Notes: generated by a model from the letters alone, not told the origin. A DNA stretch of 64,000 bases from Variovorax flavidus (GCF_030317145.1 NZ_JASZYE010000003.1:905699-969698), one strand, 5' to 3'; shown: positions 1 through 9,359, counted from the first letter of the stretch. Numbers and translations: made by a program.

Positions 1-148
1 GCTGGAACAGCGAGAACCCGAGCTGGATCTCGGCATGCTGCAAGGTCCGGCTGACCGCAGGCTGCGTGATGTTGATGAGCCGTGCCGCCGCACTCACGCT
101 CCCCGTGAGCATGATGGCGTTGAAAACCTCGATGTGGCGGAGACGCAT
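1..148 (-). CDS. LysR-family transcriptional regulator, N-terminal part (cut by window edge)
   Basis: Reading leftwards from an ATG at 148, the first 49 residues are a textbook LysR DNA-binding helix-turn-helix: MRLRHIEVFNAIMLTGSVS, then AAARLINITQPAVSRTLQ and a LGFSLF ending. The effector domain lies outside the window. The gene starts 30 bases after the stop of the M20 peptidase gene and runs in the same direction, so the two may be co-transcribed and the regulator may control a peptide or folate-related locus. The family is certain; the target is unknown. Confidence 0.85.
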   Translation of the reverse strand, partial: MRLRHIEVFNAIMLTGSVSAAARLINITQPAVSRTLQHAEIQLGFSLFQ

Positions 149-177
149 GGCAGCAGACAGAACCGGACCGCCGGACC

Positions 178-1479
178 TCAGGGAGCCGGCCGTGCCGACA
201 CCTTGCCGCGCGAGATGTCCATGATCAGCTGCGCCGCAAGATAGAGCCGCGGCTCGATGGAATCGACCAGCACGTACTCGGCATCGGCCGAATGTGCGCC
301 AAAGCCCTGCAGCCCGAAGCGCTCGACCACGGCCGCCTTGGTCTTCAGCGCCGCGAACGCTGCATCGGTGCCGCCGCCGGCGACCTTGTCGTCCGCGCCC
401 AGTTCCTTGCCGAGTTCCTTGTAGATCTGCTGCGCATGCAACGCCAGGGCGCGCGAGGCATCCGTGGCTTCCAGCGGCGGACGGCGGCGCTCGAATTTCA
501 TCTCGACCATGGCCTGCGGAATGAGCTGTTTCTTCACGCGTTCCTGAACCTGCTGCTCGATGCGGTCGTAGTCGCTGACCCTCAGCACCCGAACATCCGC
601 ACCGGCCGTGGCGGTCGCCGGAATCACATTGCGATTGGAGCCCGAGCGCGAAACGGTCCAGTTCATCTTGAGGCCTGTCGCCGGATCGGACAGGTCCCTC
701 ATCTGCAGGATCTGGTGGGACAGCTCGTACAGCGCGTTCACGCCCAGCTCGGGCGCGGAGCCTGCGTGCGAGGCCTTGCCCGTGACGTTGAGCGTCACCG
801 ACGCGATGCCCGCGGTGGCGAGCGAGAGCTTGTCTTCCTTGACCGAGGAGCCCTCGAACGACATCACGACATCGTGCTCCCCGCCCAGGCGCGTGATGAG
901 CGTGCGGGCGCCGGGCGAGCTGATTTCCTCGTCACCGTTGATCAGCACCGTGAGCGTGCCGTATTCCTTGAAGTCCATCGCCTTCAGCAACGCGATCGTG
1001 TGCGCGATGACCGCGATCCCCTGCTTGTCGTCCGCGATCCCGAGCCCATAGGCCTTGTCGCCCTCGACCCGGAACGGCTGCTTGTTCAGCATCCCGATCT
1101 GATAGACGGTGTCCATGTGCGCGATCAGCATGATCTTCTTCGTGCCCGTGCCCTTGAACGTCGCACGCATCACCTTGCCGATCTTCTCGGGCGTGTCTTC
1201 CATCCGATACGCATCGGCCGAAGGATCGATGAGCTCGACCTGCCCGCCGAGCGCCTTGAACTTGTCCGCGATCAGGTTGGCAATCTTGTCGAGTCCTTCC
1301 AGATCGCGGCTGCCCGACTCGATCGAGACCAGTTGATTGAGCGTCTCCAGCAACGCCGGCTTCTCCTTCGCAGCCAGCGAAGCGATGCGCTGATCAGGCG
1401 CAGCAAAAGCGCACGCACAGGCCGCCGCGAGCGCAGCGAACAAAAAGGCCTTCCGCCCCGTAGCAATAGCAGTGTTCAT
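178..1479 (-). CDS. Exported M20 peptidase, carboxypeptidase G2-like (glutamate carboxypeptidase)
   Basis: Predicted zinc exopeptidase of 433 residues with a cleavable signal peptide (about residues 1-26, ending ACAFA), so it acts in the periplasm. Metal ligands are visible: H121 and D123 in AHMDTVY, D150/D151 in GIADDKQG, and E184/E185 in NGDEE. GKASHAG marks the dimerisation domain and GGGTDAAFA the C-terminal catalytic domain. From memory of the family, the sequence follows Pseudomonas CPG2 closely, which removes glutamate from folates and similar N-acyl substrates. I chose ATG 1479 rather than an upstream in-frame start because it gives the signal peptide and has GAGGAG about 11 bases ahead. 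The actual substrate is inferred. Confidence 0.85.
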   Translation of the reverse strand: MNTAIATGRKAFLFAALAAACACAFAAPDQRIASLAAKEKPALLETLNQLVSIESGSRDLEGLDKIANLIADKFKALGGQVELIDPSADAYRMEDTPEKIGKVMRATFKGTGTKKIMLIAHMDTVYQIGMLNKQPFRVEGDKAYGLGIADDKQGIAVIAHTIALLKAMDFKEYGTLTVLINGDEEISSPGARTLITRLGGEHDVVMSFEGSSVKEDKLSLATAGIASVTLNVTGKASHAGSAPELGVNALYELSHQILQMRDLSDPATGLKMNWTVSRSGSNRNVIPATATAGADVRVLRVSDYDRIEQQVQERVKKQLIPQAMVEMKFERRRPPLEATDASRALALHAQQIYKELGKELGADDKVAGGGTDAAFAALKTKAAVVERFGLQGFGAHSADAEYVLVDSIEPRLYLAAQLIMDISRGKVSARPAP

Positions 1480-1513
1480 TGGTTCCAAAATCTCCTCAAC
1501 GCCAAAAAAAATC

Positions 1514-1613
1514 CAGAAATGCCGCGGACCCGGCTCCGCCGGTCCGCAGGCATTGCCCCCGGCCAGGGGGAAGGCGAAGCGACACAAAGTGCGCGCAGCC
1601 TGGGGGCGAGCCA
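1514..1613 (-). repeat. Dispersed 3'-end repeat, copy A
   Basis: This fills the polA to peptidase gap, starting about 3 bases after the polA stop. It matches copies at 48064-48157 and 52672-52764 along most of its length. It contains a C-rich/G-rich hairpin and a long stem-loop (1518-1554) with outer arms AATGCC and GGCATT. On the minus strand the hairpin is followed, about 12 bases later, by a run of eight T, so this copy could also terminate polA transcription. Confidence 0.75.
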
Positions 1614-1615
1614 AT

Positions 1616-4408
1616 CTAGTGGGCTTTGTCCCAGTTCGGGCCAAACCCGATCTCGGCCAGCAGCGGCACCTTGAGATCCGCCACGCCGGCCATGAGGCGC
1701 GGAATCTCGGTGCGCACCCACTCGACCTCGCCCTCGGGCACTTCGAACACCAGTTCGTCGTGCACCTGCATGATCATCTTCGTACCGCGCTTTTCGGCGT
1801 CGAGTACGTCCTGCACCTTGACCATGCTGAGCTTGATGAGATCCGCCGCGGTGCCCTGCATCGGCGCGTTGATCGCGGCGCGTTCGGCTCCGCCGCGGCG
1901 CGGCCCGTTCGGCGAATTGATCTCGGGCAGATAGAGGCGGCGGCCGAAGACGGTCTCCACGTAGCCCCTCTGCTTCGCGAGCGCCTTCGTCTCGTCCATG
2001 TACTGCTTCACGCCGGGATAGCGCGCAAAGTACCGCTCGATGTAGGAAGCGGCCGCCTTGGTCTCGATGCCCAGGTTGCGCGCGAGGCCGAAGCTGCTCA
2101 TGCCATAGATCAAGCCGAAATTGATGACCTTTGCATAGCGGCGCTGCTCGCTCGACACCTGGTCCACCGCGACGCCGAAGACCTCTCCCGCCGTCGCGCG
2201 GTGCACGTCGATGCCCTCGGTGAAGGCACGCAAGAGCGACTCGTCGCCGCTGATGTGGGCCATGATGCGCAGTTCGATCTGCGAGTAGTCCGAACTCGCG
2301 ATCACGCTGCCGGCCGGCGCCACGAAGGCTTCGCGCACGCGGCGTCCCTCGGGGGTGCGGATCGGGATGTTCTGCAGGTTCGGGTCGTTGCTCGACAGCC
2401 GACCCGTCACGGCCACGGCCTGCGCGTAGTGCGTGTGCACGCGGCCGCTGCGTGGATTGGCCAGCAGGCCGAGCTTGTCGGTGTAGGTGCCCTTGAGCTT
2501 CGACAGGCCCCGGTGCTCGAGGATCTTGGCTGGCAGCGGGAAATCCTCGGCGAGCTTTTCCAGCACCTCCTCGTCCGTGCTCGGCGCGCCGCTCGGCGTC
2601 TTCTTGACGACCGGCAGGCCCAGCTTGGTGAAGAACACCTCGCCGATCTGCTTGGGCGATCCGAGATTGAAGGGCTGGCCAGCGAGTTCGTAGGCCTCCT
2701 GCTCCAGGGCCATGATGCGCTTGCCGAGTTCGTTGCTCTGCGCGGACAGGGTGGGCGCATCGATCAGCACGCCGTTGCGCTCGATACGGTAGAGCGTTTC
2801 GCTCGACGCCATCTCCAGTTCGTAGACGAAGCGCAGCTTTTCGTTCGCTTCGAGTTGCGGCCACAGCGCAAGATGCACGTCGAGCGTCTGGTCGGAGTCT
2901 TCGCACGAGTATTCGGCGGCTTTCTCGATCGACACCTGGCTGAACGGGATCTGGTGCGCGCCCTTGCCGCACAGGTCTTCGTAATCGATGCCGGTGCGCC
3001 CCAGGTGCCGCTCCGCCAAGCTGGCAAGCCCATGGGGCTTGTGCACTTCGAGCACGTAGCTCTGCAGCATGGTGTCATGGGCGTAGCCCTTCACCTCGAT
3101 GCCGTGGTTCGCGAACACGTGGCGGTCGTACTTGACGTGCTGGCCCAGTTTCTTCTTCGCGCCATCCTCGAGCCAGGGCTTGAGCTTCGCGAGCACCTCG
3201 TGGCGCGGCAATTGCACGGGCGCGTCCGGATAGTTGTGGCCGACGGGGATGTAGGCCGCTTCACCGGGCTTCACGCTGAAGCTCAGGCCGACGATCTCGG
3301 CGCGCATCTCGTCGAGCGAGTTCGTTTCCGTGTCGATCGCCACCAGTTCGGCGGCTTCGAGCTTCGCAAGCCAGGCATCGAAGACGTCCCAGGCCATCAC
3401 GGTGTCGTAGACCAGATTGGTCGCCTTGGAGGCGGCCTCGAAGCTCGGATCGTCGAAGAGGCCGGTGCCCCCCTGCGGACCCTTGCGCTTCTTGTTTTCC
3501 TCGATCAACTCGGGCTGCACCTCGTGCGCCTCCAGCGTCTTCACGAGGCTCTTGAAACCGTACTGTTCGTAAAAAGTCTTCAGGCCGTCCGTCTGCTGCG
3601 GGCCGATGGCGATCGCGTCGAGCGCGGGAAGGCCGCTGACATGGCCATCCAGATCGCAATCGGTGCGGATCGTCACGAGCCGCCGCCCCTGCGGGAGCCA
3701 GTCGAGCGCCTTGCGCAGGTTCTCGCCTGCCTGGCCCTTGACCTCGGCGGCATGCGCGATCACGCCGTCGAGCGAGCCGTACTGGAGCAGCCACTTGGCG
3801 GCCGTCTTGGGGCCGACTTTTTCCACGCCGGGAACGTTGTCGACGGTGTCGCCCACCAGCGTCTGGTAGTCGATCATCAGATTGGGCGGCACGCCGAATT
3901 CGGCCGTCACGCCCGCCACGTCGCGCTTCTTGCCGTTCATCGTGTCGATGATGGTGATGTGCTCGTCCACCAGCTGGCTCAGGTCCTTGTCGCCGCTGGA
4001 CACGATCACCTCGATGCCCTGGCTGGCGGCCGTGCGGGCGAGCGTGCCGATCACGTCGTCGGCCTCGACCTCGGGCACGCAGAGCACCGGCCAGCCGAGC
4101 ATCCTGACCACCTGATGAATCGGCTCGACCTGGCTGCGCAAATCGTCGGGCATCGGCGAGCGGTTCGCCTTGTAGTCGGGATACCAATCGTCGCGGAAGG
4201 TCTTGCCCGGCGCGTCGAAGATGCAGGCCGCATAGTCGGCCCGTACCTCTCGGCGGAGGGCCTGCATCATGTTGATCATTCCCCGGATGGCGCCGGTCGC
4301 GGGGCTGCTGTTGTCCCCCGGTACGGCGCGAAGGTCGGGCATCGCATGGAAGGCACGGTAGAGGTAGCTCGATCCGTCGACGAGCAGCAGCGTTTTCTTG
4401 TCGGTCAT
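1616..4408 (-). CDS. polA: DNA polymerase I
   Basis: A 930-residue, full-length Pol I that joins Okazaki fragments and fills repair gaps. The three domains appear in order. The 5'-3' flap nuclease starts at the N terminus (KKTLLLVDGSSYLYRAFHAM). An intact 3'-5' proofreading domain starts near residue 330, with the D-x-E motif in AIDTETNSLD. The polymerase domain carries motif A (DYSQIELRIMAHISG) and motif C (QVHDELVFEVPE). The divergent DUF2782 and thrB genes match the arrangement I know from Pseudomonas (PA5493-PA5495). The stop abuts a dispersed repeat. Confidence 0.97.
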   Translation of the reverse strand: MTDKKTLLLVDGSSYLYRAFHAMPDLRAVPGDNSSPATGAIRGMINMMQALRREVRADYAACIFDAPGKTFRDDWYPDYKANRSPMPDDLRSQVEPIHQVVRMLGWPVLCVPEVEADDVIGTLARTAASQGIEVIVSSGDKDLSQLVDEHITIIDTMNGKKRDVAGVTAEFGVPPNLMIDYQTLVGDTVDNVPGVEKVGPKTAAKWLLQYGSLDGVIAHAAEVKGQAGENLRKALDWLPQGRRLVTIRTDCDLDGHVSGLPALDAIAIGPQQTDGLKTFYEQYGFKSLVKTLEAHEVQPELIEENKKRKGPQGGTGLFDDPSFEAASKATNLVYDTVMAWDVFDAWLAKLEAAELVAIDTETNSLDEMRAEIVGLSFSVKPGEAAYIPVGHNYPDAPVQLPRHEVLAKLKPWLEDGAKKKLGQHVKYDRHVFANHGIEVKGYAHDTMLQSYVLEVHKPHGLASLAERHLGRTGIDYEDLCGKGAHQIPFSQVSIEKAAEYSCEDSDQTLDVHLALWPQLEANEKLRFVYELEMASSETLYRIERNGVLIDAPTLSAQSNELGKRIMALEQEAYELAGQPFNLGSPKQIGEVFFTKLGLPVVKKTPSGAPSTDEEVLEKLAEDFPLPAKILEHRGLSKLKGTYTDKLGLLANPRSGRVHTHYAQAVAVTGRLSSNDPNLQNIPIRTPEGRRVREAFVAPAGSVIASSDYSQIELRIMAHISGDESLLRAFTEGIDVHRATAGEVFGVAVDQVSSEQRRYAKVINFGLIYGMSSFGLARNLGIETKAAASYIERYFARYPGVKQYMDETKALAKQRGYVETVFGRRLYLPEINSPNGPRRGGAERAAINAPMQGTAADLIKLSMVKVQDVLDAEKRGTKMIMQVHDELVFEVPEGEVEWVRTEIPRLMAGVADLKVPLLAEIGFGPNWDKAH

Positions 4409-4467
4409 CGGGGCATTTTGCCGTGCCGCGCCGGCCGCCCCGGACGCCGCGGAAGATCCTCACTTAG

Positions 4468-4505
4468 TTGTACCCCTGACGGGAACGCGGACCTACAATC
4501 TCTTC
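4468..4505 (+). promoter_or_regulatory. Putative promoter giving a leaderless transcript
   Basis: A TACAAT hexamer at 4494-4499 ends only 6 bases before the ATG at 4506, so transcription would begin at or next to the start codon. No Shine-Dalgarno sequence is visible before the ATG. A TTGTAC at 4468-4473 could be the -35 element, but the 20-base spacing is long. The same 97-base gap must also hold the polA promoter on the other strand. Confidence 0.4.
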
Positions 4506-4883
4506 ATGTCCTCCTCCACGCTCCTCGTTCGCCGCACCCGGCTTGTTTCGCTGGTGCTGGCTTGCGCCGCGCCGACCGCCGCTGTGTTCGCACAGAATCC
4601 GCAGCCACCTGCCGCCACGCCCGGCCAGGCGCAACCGGATCCGGACAAGGCTGCGGGGCGCCACAACCAGAAGATCGAGCGTATTCACGTCGAGGACCGC
4701 AACGCGACGGTCGACGAACTCCGTGTCGGCGGCCAGACCGAAAACATCACCGTGAAGCCCGCCAACGGACCGTCCTACCAGGTGATGCCCAACGAAACGG
4801 AACGCGTGCGCAACCAGGGGCAATCCGACCAGAGTTCCGGCGAGAGCGGTTCCCGGGTTTGGTGGAACGTCTTCAAGTTCTGA
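4506..4883 (+). CDS. DUF2782-type small exported protein
   Basis: Small protein of 125 residues with a signal peptide (basic start MSSSTLLVRRTR, hydrophobic LVSLVLACAAPTAAVFA, cleavage before QNPQP). The mature part has a Pro/Gln-rich linker and then a compact domain (IERIHVEDRNATVDELRVGG, and SGSRVWWNVFKF at the end). Its place between polA and thrB and its size fit the DUF2782 family, which has no known function. The thrB start follows 7 bases after its stop, so the two are probably one transcript. The family assignment rests mainly on synteny and length. Confidence 0.75.
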   Translation: MSSSTLLVRRTRLVSLVLACAAPTAAVFAQNPQPPAATPGQAQPDPDKAAGRHNQKIERIHVEDRNATVDELRVGGQTENITVKPANGPSYQVMPNETERVRNQGQSDQSSGESGSRVWWNVFKF

Positions 4884-4890
4884 GCGCGCA

Positions 4891-5934
4891 GTGGCGGTTT
4901 TCACGGAAGTCGGATTCGACGAAGCCGACGCACTGGTGCGTCGCCTCGGCCTGGGTGCCCTCACCGAACTCAAGGGGATCGAGGGTGGCATCGAGAACAC
5001 CAACTACTTCGCGACGACGGAGTCGGGCGAGTTCGTCCTGACGCTGTTCGAGCGCCTCGGCGCCGAGCAATTGCCGTACTACCTTTGTCTGATGAAGCAC
5101 CTCGCGGCGCGCGGTCTCCCGGTGCCCGAGCCGGTGGCCGACCCTGCGATCGCGGCGCCCTCTGGCCATCCGCTGTCGATTCCGGCCAACGCCCCATGCG
5201 AACTGCTGCACACGGTGGCAGGCAAGCCGGCCGCCATCGTGCAACGCCTGAAGGGCAAGAGCGAACTGTCGCCCACGGCGGCCCATTGCGCCGAACTCGG
5301 CCGCCTGCTGGCCCGCATGCACCTTGCGGCGCGGGACTATCCCCGCATCCAGCCCAATCTGCGTGGCCTGCCCTGGTGGAACGACACCGCGCCCGTGGTC
5401 CTGCCCTATCTGGAAGCCCCGCAGGCCTCGCTGCTGCGCAGCGAGCTCGCCTACCAGAACCACGTGGCAGAGTCCTCGGCCTATTCGGCGCTGCCGCGTG
5501 GTCCGGTGCACGCCGACCTGTTCCGCGACAACGCCATGTTCGACACGCATGCCAGCGCCGACGCGCCGCGTCTGACCGGCGTGTTCGACTTCTATTTCGC
5601 CGGCGCCGACACCTGGCTCTTCGACCTGGCCGTGTGCCTGAACGATTGGGCCATCGACCTCGCGAGCGGCCGCCACGACACCGCGCGCGCCGACGCCCTG
5701 CTCGCGGCGTACGGCACTGTGCGACCCCTGACCGGCCCCGAGCGCGCCCTGCTGCCCGCCATGTTGCGCGCCGCCGCGCTGCGCTTCTGGATTTCGAGGC
5801 TCTGGGACTATTACCTGCCGCGCGAGGCGAGCATGCTCAAGGCCCACGACCCGACCCACTTCGAACGCGTGCTGCGCGAACGTGCCCATGCGAGCTTCGA
5901 GTTCGACTGCGGCGCCGAACCGTTGGCCGCCTGA
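4891..5934 (+). CDS. thrB: Homoserine kinase, ThrB2 type
   Basis: ATP-dependent phosphorylation of homoserine, the fourth step of threonine synthesis. At 347 residues it belongs to the aminoglycoside-phosphotransferase-fold ThrB of Pseudomonas and Betaproteobacteria, not the GHMP-type ThrB of E. coli. Visible features are the N-terminal nucleotide loop (GIEGGIENTNYF), the catalytic loop GPVHADLFRDNAMF with the HxD...N pattern, and the metal-binding GVFDFYFAG. It starts with GTG, 7 bases after the DUF2782 stop. The membrane-protein gene follows after 9 bases. Confidence 0.93.
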   Translation: MAVFTEVGFDEADALVRRLGLGALTELKGIEGGIENTNYFATTESGEFVLTLFERLGAEQLPYYLCLMKHLAARGLPVPEPVADPAIAAPSGHPLSIPANAPCELLHTVAGKPAAIVQRLKGKSELSPTAAHCAELGRLLARMHLAARDYPRIQPNLRGLPWWNDTAPVVLPYLEAPQASLLRSELAYQNHVAESSAYSALPRGPVHADLFRDNAMFDTHASADAPRLTGVFDFYFAGADTWLFDLAVCLNDWAIDLASGRHDTARADALLAAYGTVRPLTGPERALLPAMLRAAALRFWISRLWDYYLPREASMLKAHDPTHFERVLRERAHASFEFDCGAEPLAA

Positions 5935-5943
5935 CCCGATCCG

Positions 5944-6738
5944 ATGAAACTCAATCTCGTGCCGGCGCGCACCGGCGTGCTGTGGGTCCGCACCGGCCTC
6001 CAGGCATTCGCACGGCAGCCGCTGGCCTTCATTTCGCTGTTCTTCTTTTTCATGGCGATGGTGTCGATCGCGTCGCAGGTGCCGCTGATCGGCGCCGCCC
6101 TCGCGCTGATGCTGCTGCCGACCATGACTCTGGGCCTGATGGCCGCCGCCGCGCAGGCCGCGGGTCCGGAAAAGCCGCCCGCGGGAGCGGTGTTCATGGC
6201 CGCGCTGAATGCCATTCGCGCGGACGTGCGGCCGATGGCGGTGCTGGGCGCGCTCTATGCCGCGCTGTTCCTCGTTGTGATGGCCATCTCCGCCCTGGCC
6301 GATGGCGGCCAGTTCGCCCGGGTCTACCTGCTCGGCGGTCCGCTCACCCGCGAACTGGCCGAAACCACTGAATTCCAGGTGGCGCTCTGGATCGCGATGG
6401 GCCTGTACCTGCCGCTCTCGCTGGCCTTCTGGCATGCGCCGGCGCTGGTGCACTGGCATCGCGTGCCGCCAGCCAAGAGCCTGTTCTTCAGCTTCGTTGC
6501 CTGCTTCAAGAATTTTGGCGCGCTCACCGTCTTCGGCCTGGTCTGGGTCGGCGTCTTCATCGGCGCGGGCATCGTGCTGAGCCTGCTCGCGACGCTGCTC
6601 GTGGCCGTGGGCGTAATGGGGATGGGTGAAGGCGCTTCGGCGGCCGGTGGCGCGGTGATGGTCGGCGGCGCGCTGGTGATGGCGGCGATGTTCTTCACCA
6701 GCACGTGGTTTACCTTCCGCGATTCATTTCAGGAATGA
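5944..6738 (+). CDS. BPSS1780-family inner-membrane protein
   Basis: A 264-residue polytopic membrane protein with about five or six hydrophobic segments (including residues 27-50, 90-115, 145-160, 195-225 and 230-252). It opens with MKLNLVPARTGVLWVRTG, typical of the uncharacterised BPSS1780 family in Burkholderiales. Function is unknown; no transporter or enzyme motif is visible. The short gap after thrB suggests the same transcript. It ends 7 bases from the convergent uvrD stop. Confidence 0.75.
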   Translation: MKLNLVPARTGVLWVRTGLQAFARQPLAFISLFFFFMAMVSIASQVPLIGAALALMLLPTMTLGLMAAAAQAAGPEKPPAGAVFMAALNAIRADVRPMAVLGALYAALFLVVMAISALADGGQFARVYLLGGPLTRELAETTEFQVALWIAMGLYLPLSLAFWHAPALVHWHRVPPAKSLFFSFVACFKNFGALTVFGLVWVGVFIGAGIVLSLLATLLVAVGVMGMGEGASAAGGAVMVGGALVMAAMFFTSTWFTFRDSFQE

Positions 6739-6744
6739 ACCCAG

Positions 6745-9117
6745 TTAGACGGGCGTCAGCTTAGCCACAGAGAGCGCCAGCCACTTGACGCCATGGCGGG
6801 GGAAATTCACCTGCGCGCGGGCGTCGTCGCCGCTGCCTTCCAGCGCCGTCACCGTGCCTTCGCCGAACTTGTTGTGGAACACCTGCATGCCTGAACGCAG
6901 TCCATGGGACGGCGCGGCCTTCTGCGGGGGCACGGGCGGACTGGCGAAGGTGTCCTTGCTGCCGTAGCTGCCGCCACCGCCGCGCGTGGTGGCGTAGCCG
7001 CCGCCATAGCCGAAGGCCGACGGGGTGAATCCCTGGTTCTTGGGCGTGAGCCACTTGAGCGCGCCCTCGGGCAGTTCCTCGAAGAAGCGGCTCTTGACGT
7101 TGTAGCGGGTCTGGCCGTGCAGCATGCGCGTCTGCGAATGGCTCAGGTACAGGCGCTTTCGGGCGCGCGTGATGGCAACGTACATCAGGCGACGTTCCTC
7201 CTCGAGGCTTTCGTAGTCGCTCATCGAGTTCTCGTGGGGGAACAAGCCCTCTTCCAGGCCCGTGATGAACACGCAATCGAATTCGAGCCCCTTGGCGGCA
7301 TGCACGGTCATCAGTTGCACGGCATCCTGGCCGGCCTGCGCCTGGTTGTCGCCTGATTCAAGTGCGGCATGGGTGAGAAACGCGGCAAGCGGGCTCAGCG
7401 TTTCGCCGGTTTCCGCATCAGGCGCCAGCGCTTCGTCGATGAGGGGGCGATTCGGATCGAGGCCCTGGCTGGCGGGTGATTGCCGCAGTTCGTCGACAGG
7501 GAGCGCCACCGCATCGCGGCCGAAGCCTTCCTGCGTGACGAAGCTCTCGGCGGCGTTGACCAGTTCGTCCAGATTCTCGAGACGATCCGCGCCTTCGCGA
7601 TCGGCCTTGTAGTGCTCGACCAGGCCACTGTGGTCCAGAACGAGTTCGATGATCTCGCGCAGCGACATGCCCTGCGTCTGCTCGCGCAGCACGTCGATCT
7701 TGGCGACGAAGGCCGAGAGATTGCCGCCGGCCTTGCCACCGACCGCGCTCACCGCGTCGTGCAGCGACCGGCCGGCCGCGCGAGCCGCGTCCTGGAGCTG
7801 CTCGATGCTGCGCGCGCCGATGCCGCGCGGCGGGAAGTTGACGATGCGAAGGAAGCTGGTGTCGTCGTCCTTGTTCTCCAGCAGCCGCAGGTACGCCAGC
7901 GCGTGCTTGATTTCGGCGCGCTCGAAGAAGCGCAAGCCGCCGTACACGCGGTACGGCACCGCCGCATTGAAGAGCGCCGTTTCGATCACCCGGCTCTGCG
8001 CGTTGCTGCGGTAGAGCACGGCCATCTCCTTGCGGTCGATGCCGTCGCGTACCAGTTGCCGCATCTCCTCGACCATCCACTGGGCCTCGGCGAAATCGCT
8101 GGTCGACTCGTAGACGCGAACCGGCTCGCCGGGGCCCTGGTCGGTGCGCAGGCTCTTGCCCAGGCGCTTCTTGTTGTGGCTGATCAGCTCGTTGGCCGAA
8201 TCGAGGATGTTGCTGTAGCTGCGGTAGTTCTGCTCCAGCTTGATCTGGTGCGACACATCGAACTCGCGAACGAAGTCCGCCATGTTGCCCACGCGCGCGC
8301 CGCGGAATGCATAGATGCTCTGGTCGTCGTCGCCGACCGCGATCACGCTGTTGTCGCCCGGAATGAAGCGGCCGTCGGCCGTGGTGCCCGAGAGCATCTT
8401 GATCCACGCGTATTGCAGCCGGTTGGTGTCCTGGAACTCGTCGATCAGGATGTGGCGGAAGCGCCGCTGGTAGTGCTCGCGCACAGGGTCGTTGTCGCGC
8501 AGCAGCTCGTAGCTGCGCAGCATCAGCTCGCCGAAATCGACCACGCCTTCGCGCTGGCACTGCTCTTCATACAGCTGGTAGAGCTCGACCTTCTTGCGGT
8601 CGTCGTCGCTGCGGATCTCGACATCGCGCGGGCGCAGGCCGTCTTCCTTGGCGCCGGCGATGAACCATTGCGTCTGCTTGGCCGGAAAGCGCTCGTCGTC
8701 GACGTTGAACTGCTTCATCAGCCGCTTGATGGCCGAGAGCTGGTCCTGCGTGTCGAGGATCTGGAAGGTGGACGGCAGGTTGGCGAGCTTCCAGTGCGCG
8801 CGCAGGAAACGATTGCACAGCCCGTGGAAGGTGCCGATCCACATGCCCCGCACGTTGACCGGCAACATCGCGCTCAGCCGGGTCATCATTTCCTTCGCCG
8901 CCTTGTTGGTGAAGGTGACGGCCAGGATGCCGCCCGGCGACACCTGGCCGGTCTGCAGCAACCATGCGATGCGGGTGGTCAACACCCGCGTCTTGCCTGA
9001 GCCGGCGCCGGCGAGGATCAGTGCATTGCCGGCCGGGAGCGTCACGGCGGCGCGCTGCTCCGGGTTGAGGTTTTGAAGCAGCGGCGAATCTGCGGCGGCC
9101 GCGAGGTCGGTGAACAT
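6745..9117 (-). CDS. uvrD: UvrD/PcrA-type DNA helicase II
   Basis: An SF1A 3'-5' helicase of 790 residues for nucleotide-excision and mismatch repair. Walker A is AGAGSGKTRV near residue 40. The DEFQDTN box and QSIYAFRGA motif follow, and the helicase motifs continue to VAITRARKRLYLSHSQ. A Gly-rich linker (FGYGGGYATTRGGGGSYG) leads to the C-terminal Tudor-like domain (FGEGTVTALEGSG), which in PcrA/UvrD contacts RNA polymerase. The length is slightly above the usual 720-770 because of that linker. The gene is divergent from guaC. Confidence 0.93.
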   Translation of the reverse strand: MFTDLAAAADSPLLQNLNPEQRAAVTLPAGNALILAGAGSGKTRVLTTRIAWLLQTGQVSPGGILAVTFTNKAAKEMMTRLSAMLPVNVRGMWIGTFHGLCNRFLRAHWKLANLPSTFQILDTQDQLSAIKRLMKQFNVDDERFPAKQTQWFIAGAKEDGLRPRDVEIRSDDDRKKVELYQLYEEQCQREGVVDFGELMLRSYELLRDNDPVREHYQRRFRHILIDEFQDTNRLQYAWIKMLSGTTADGRFIPGDNSVIAVGDDDQSIYAFRGARVGNMADFVREFDVSHQIKLEQNYRSYSNILDSANELISHNKKRLGKSLRTDQGPGEPVRVYESTSDFAEAQWMVEEMRQLVRDGIDRKEMAVLYRSNAQSRVIETALFNAAVPYRVYGGLRFFERAEIKHALAYLRLLENKDDDTSFLRIVNFPPRGIGARSIEQLQDAARAAGRSLHDAVSAVGGKAGGNLSAFVAKIDVLREQTQGMSLREIIELVLDHSGLVEHYKADREGADRLENLDELVNAAESFVTQEGFGRDAVALPVDELRQSPASQGLDPNRPLIDEALAPDAETGETLSPLAAFLTHAALESGDNQAQAGQDAVQLMTVHAAKGLEFDCVFITGLEEGLFPHENSMSDYESLEEERRLMYVAITRARKRLYLSHSQTRMLHGQTRYNVKSRFFEELPEGALKWLTPKNQGFTPSAFGYGGGYATTRGGGGSYGSKDTFASPPVPPQKAAPSHGLRSGMQVFHNKFGEGTVTALEGSGDDARAQVNFPRHGVKWLALSVAKLTPV

Positions 9118-9189
9118 CCGTCGATTGTAGAAAGCACTGCGTATGGGGGTTATACGAAGCGGCAGAAGTCATGCGCCGGGTCGGGCGGG

Positions 9190-9359
9190 TAGAATCAGTC
9201 ACCGGGCCCAAGTTTCTTGACGTCCGGTTTTTTTGTGCCTGCGCACAGCAGGGTTCGGTCGCGCCGCCACGGCGCACCCGCAAATCCGGTCTCCAAGCCA
9301 AGCGCCCCATCGCCGCCGAAATCCTTCGGCGACGACCCTTTTCAAGGAGCTTGGATCTC
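9190..9359 (+). promoter_or_regulatory. guaC promoter and long structured leader
   Basis: A TAGAAT -10-like hexamer lies at 9190-9195; no good -35 is seen. If used, it gives a leader of roughly 155 bases before the guaC ATG. Inside are a weak ACCGG...CCGGT stem followed by seven T (about 9201-9237), and a 7-bp hairpin CGCCGAA/TTCGGCG at 9314-9331, then AAGGAG at 9344-9349. The layout resembles an attenuator. I recognise no known riboswitch class. Confidence 0.4.

Noticed and set aside
1472..5041. A 1189-codon open frame antisense to polA
   Set aside because: Same explanation: it mirrors polA codon positions, then runs into DUF2782 and thrB out of frame, with no family resemblance.
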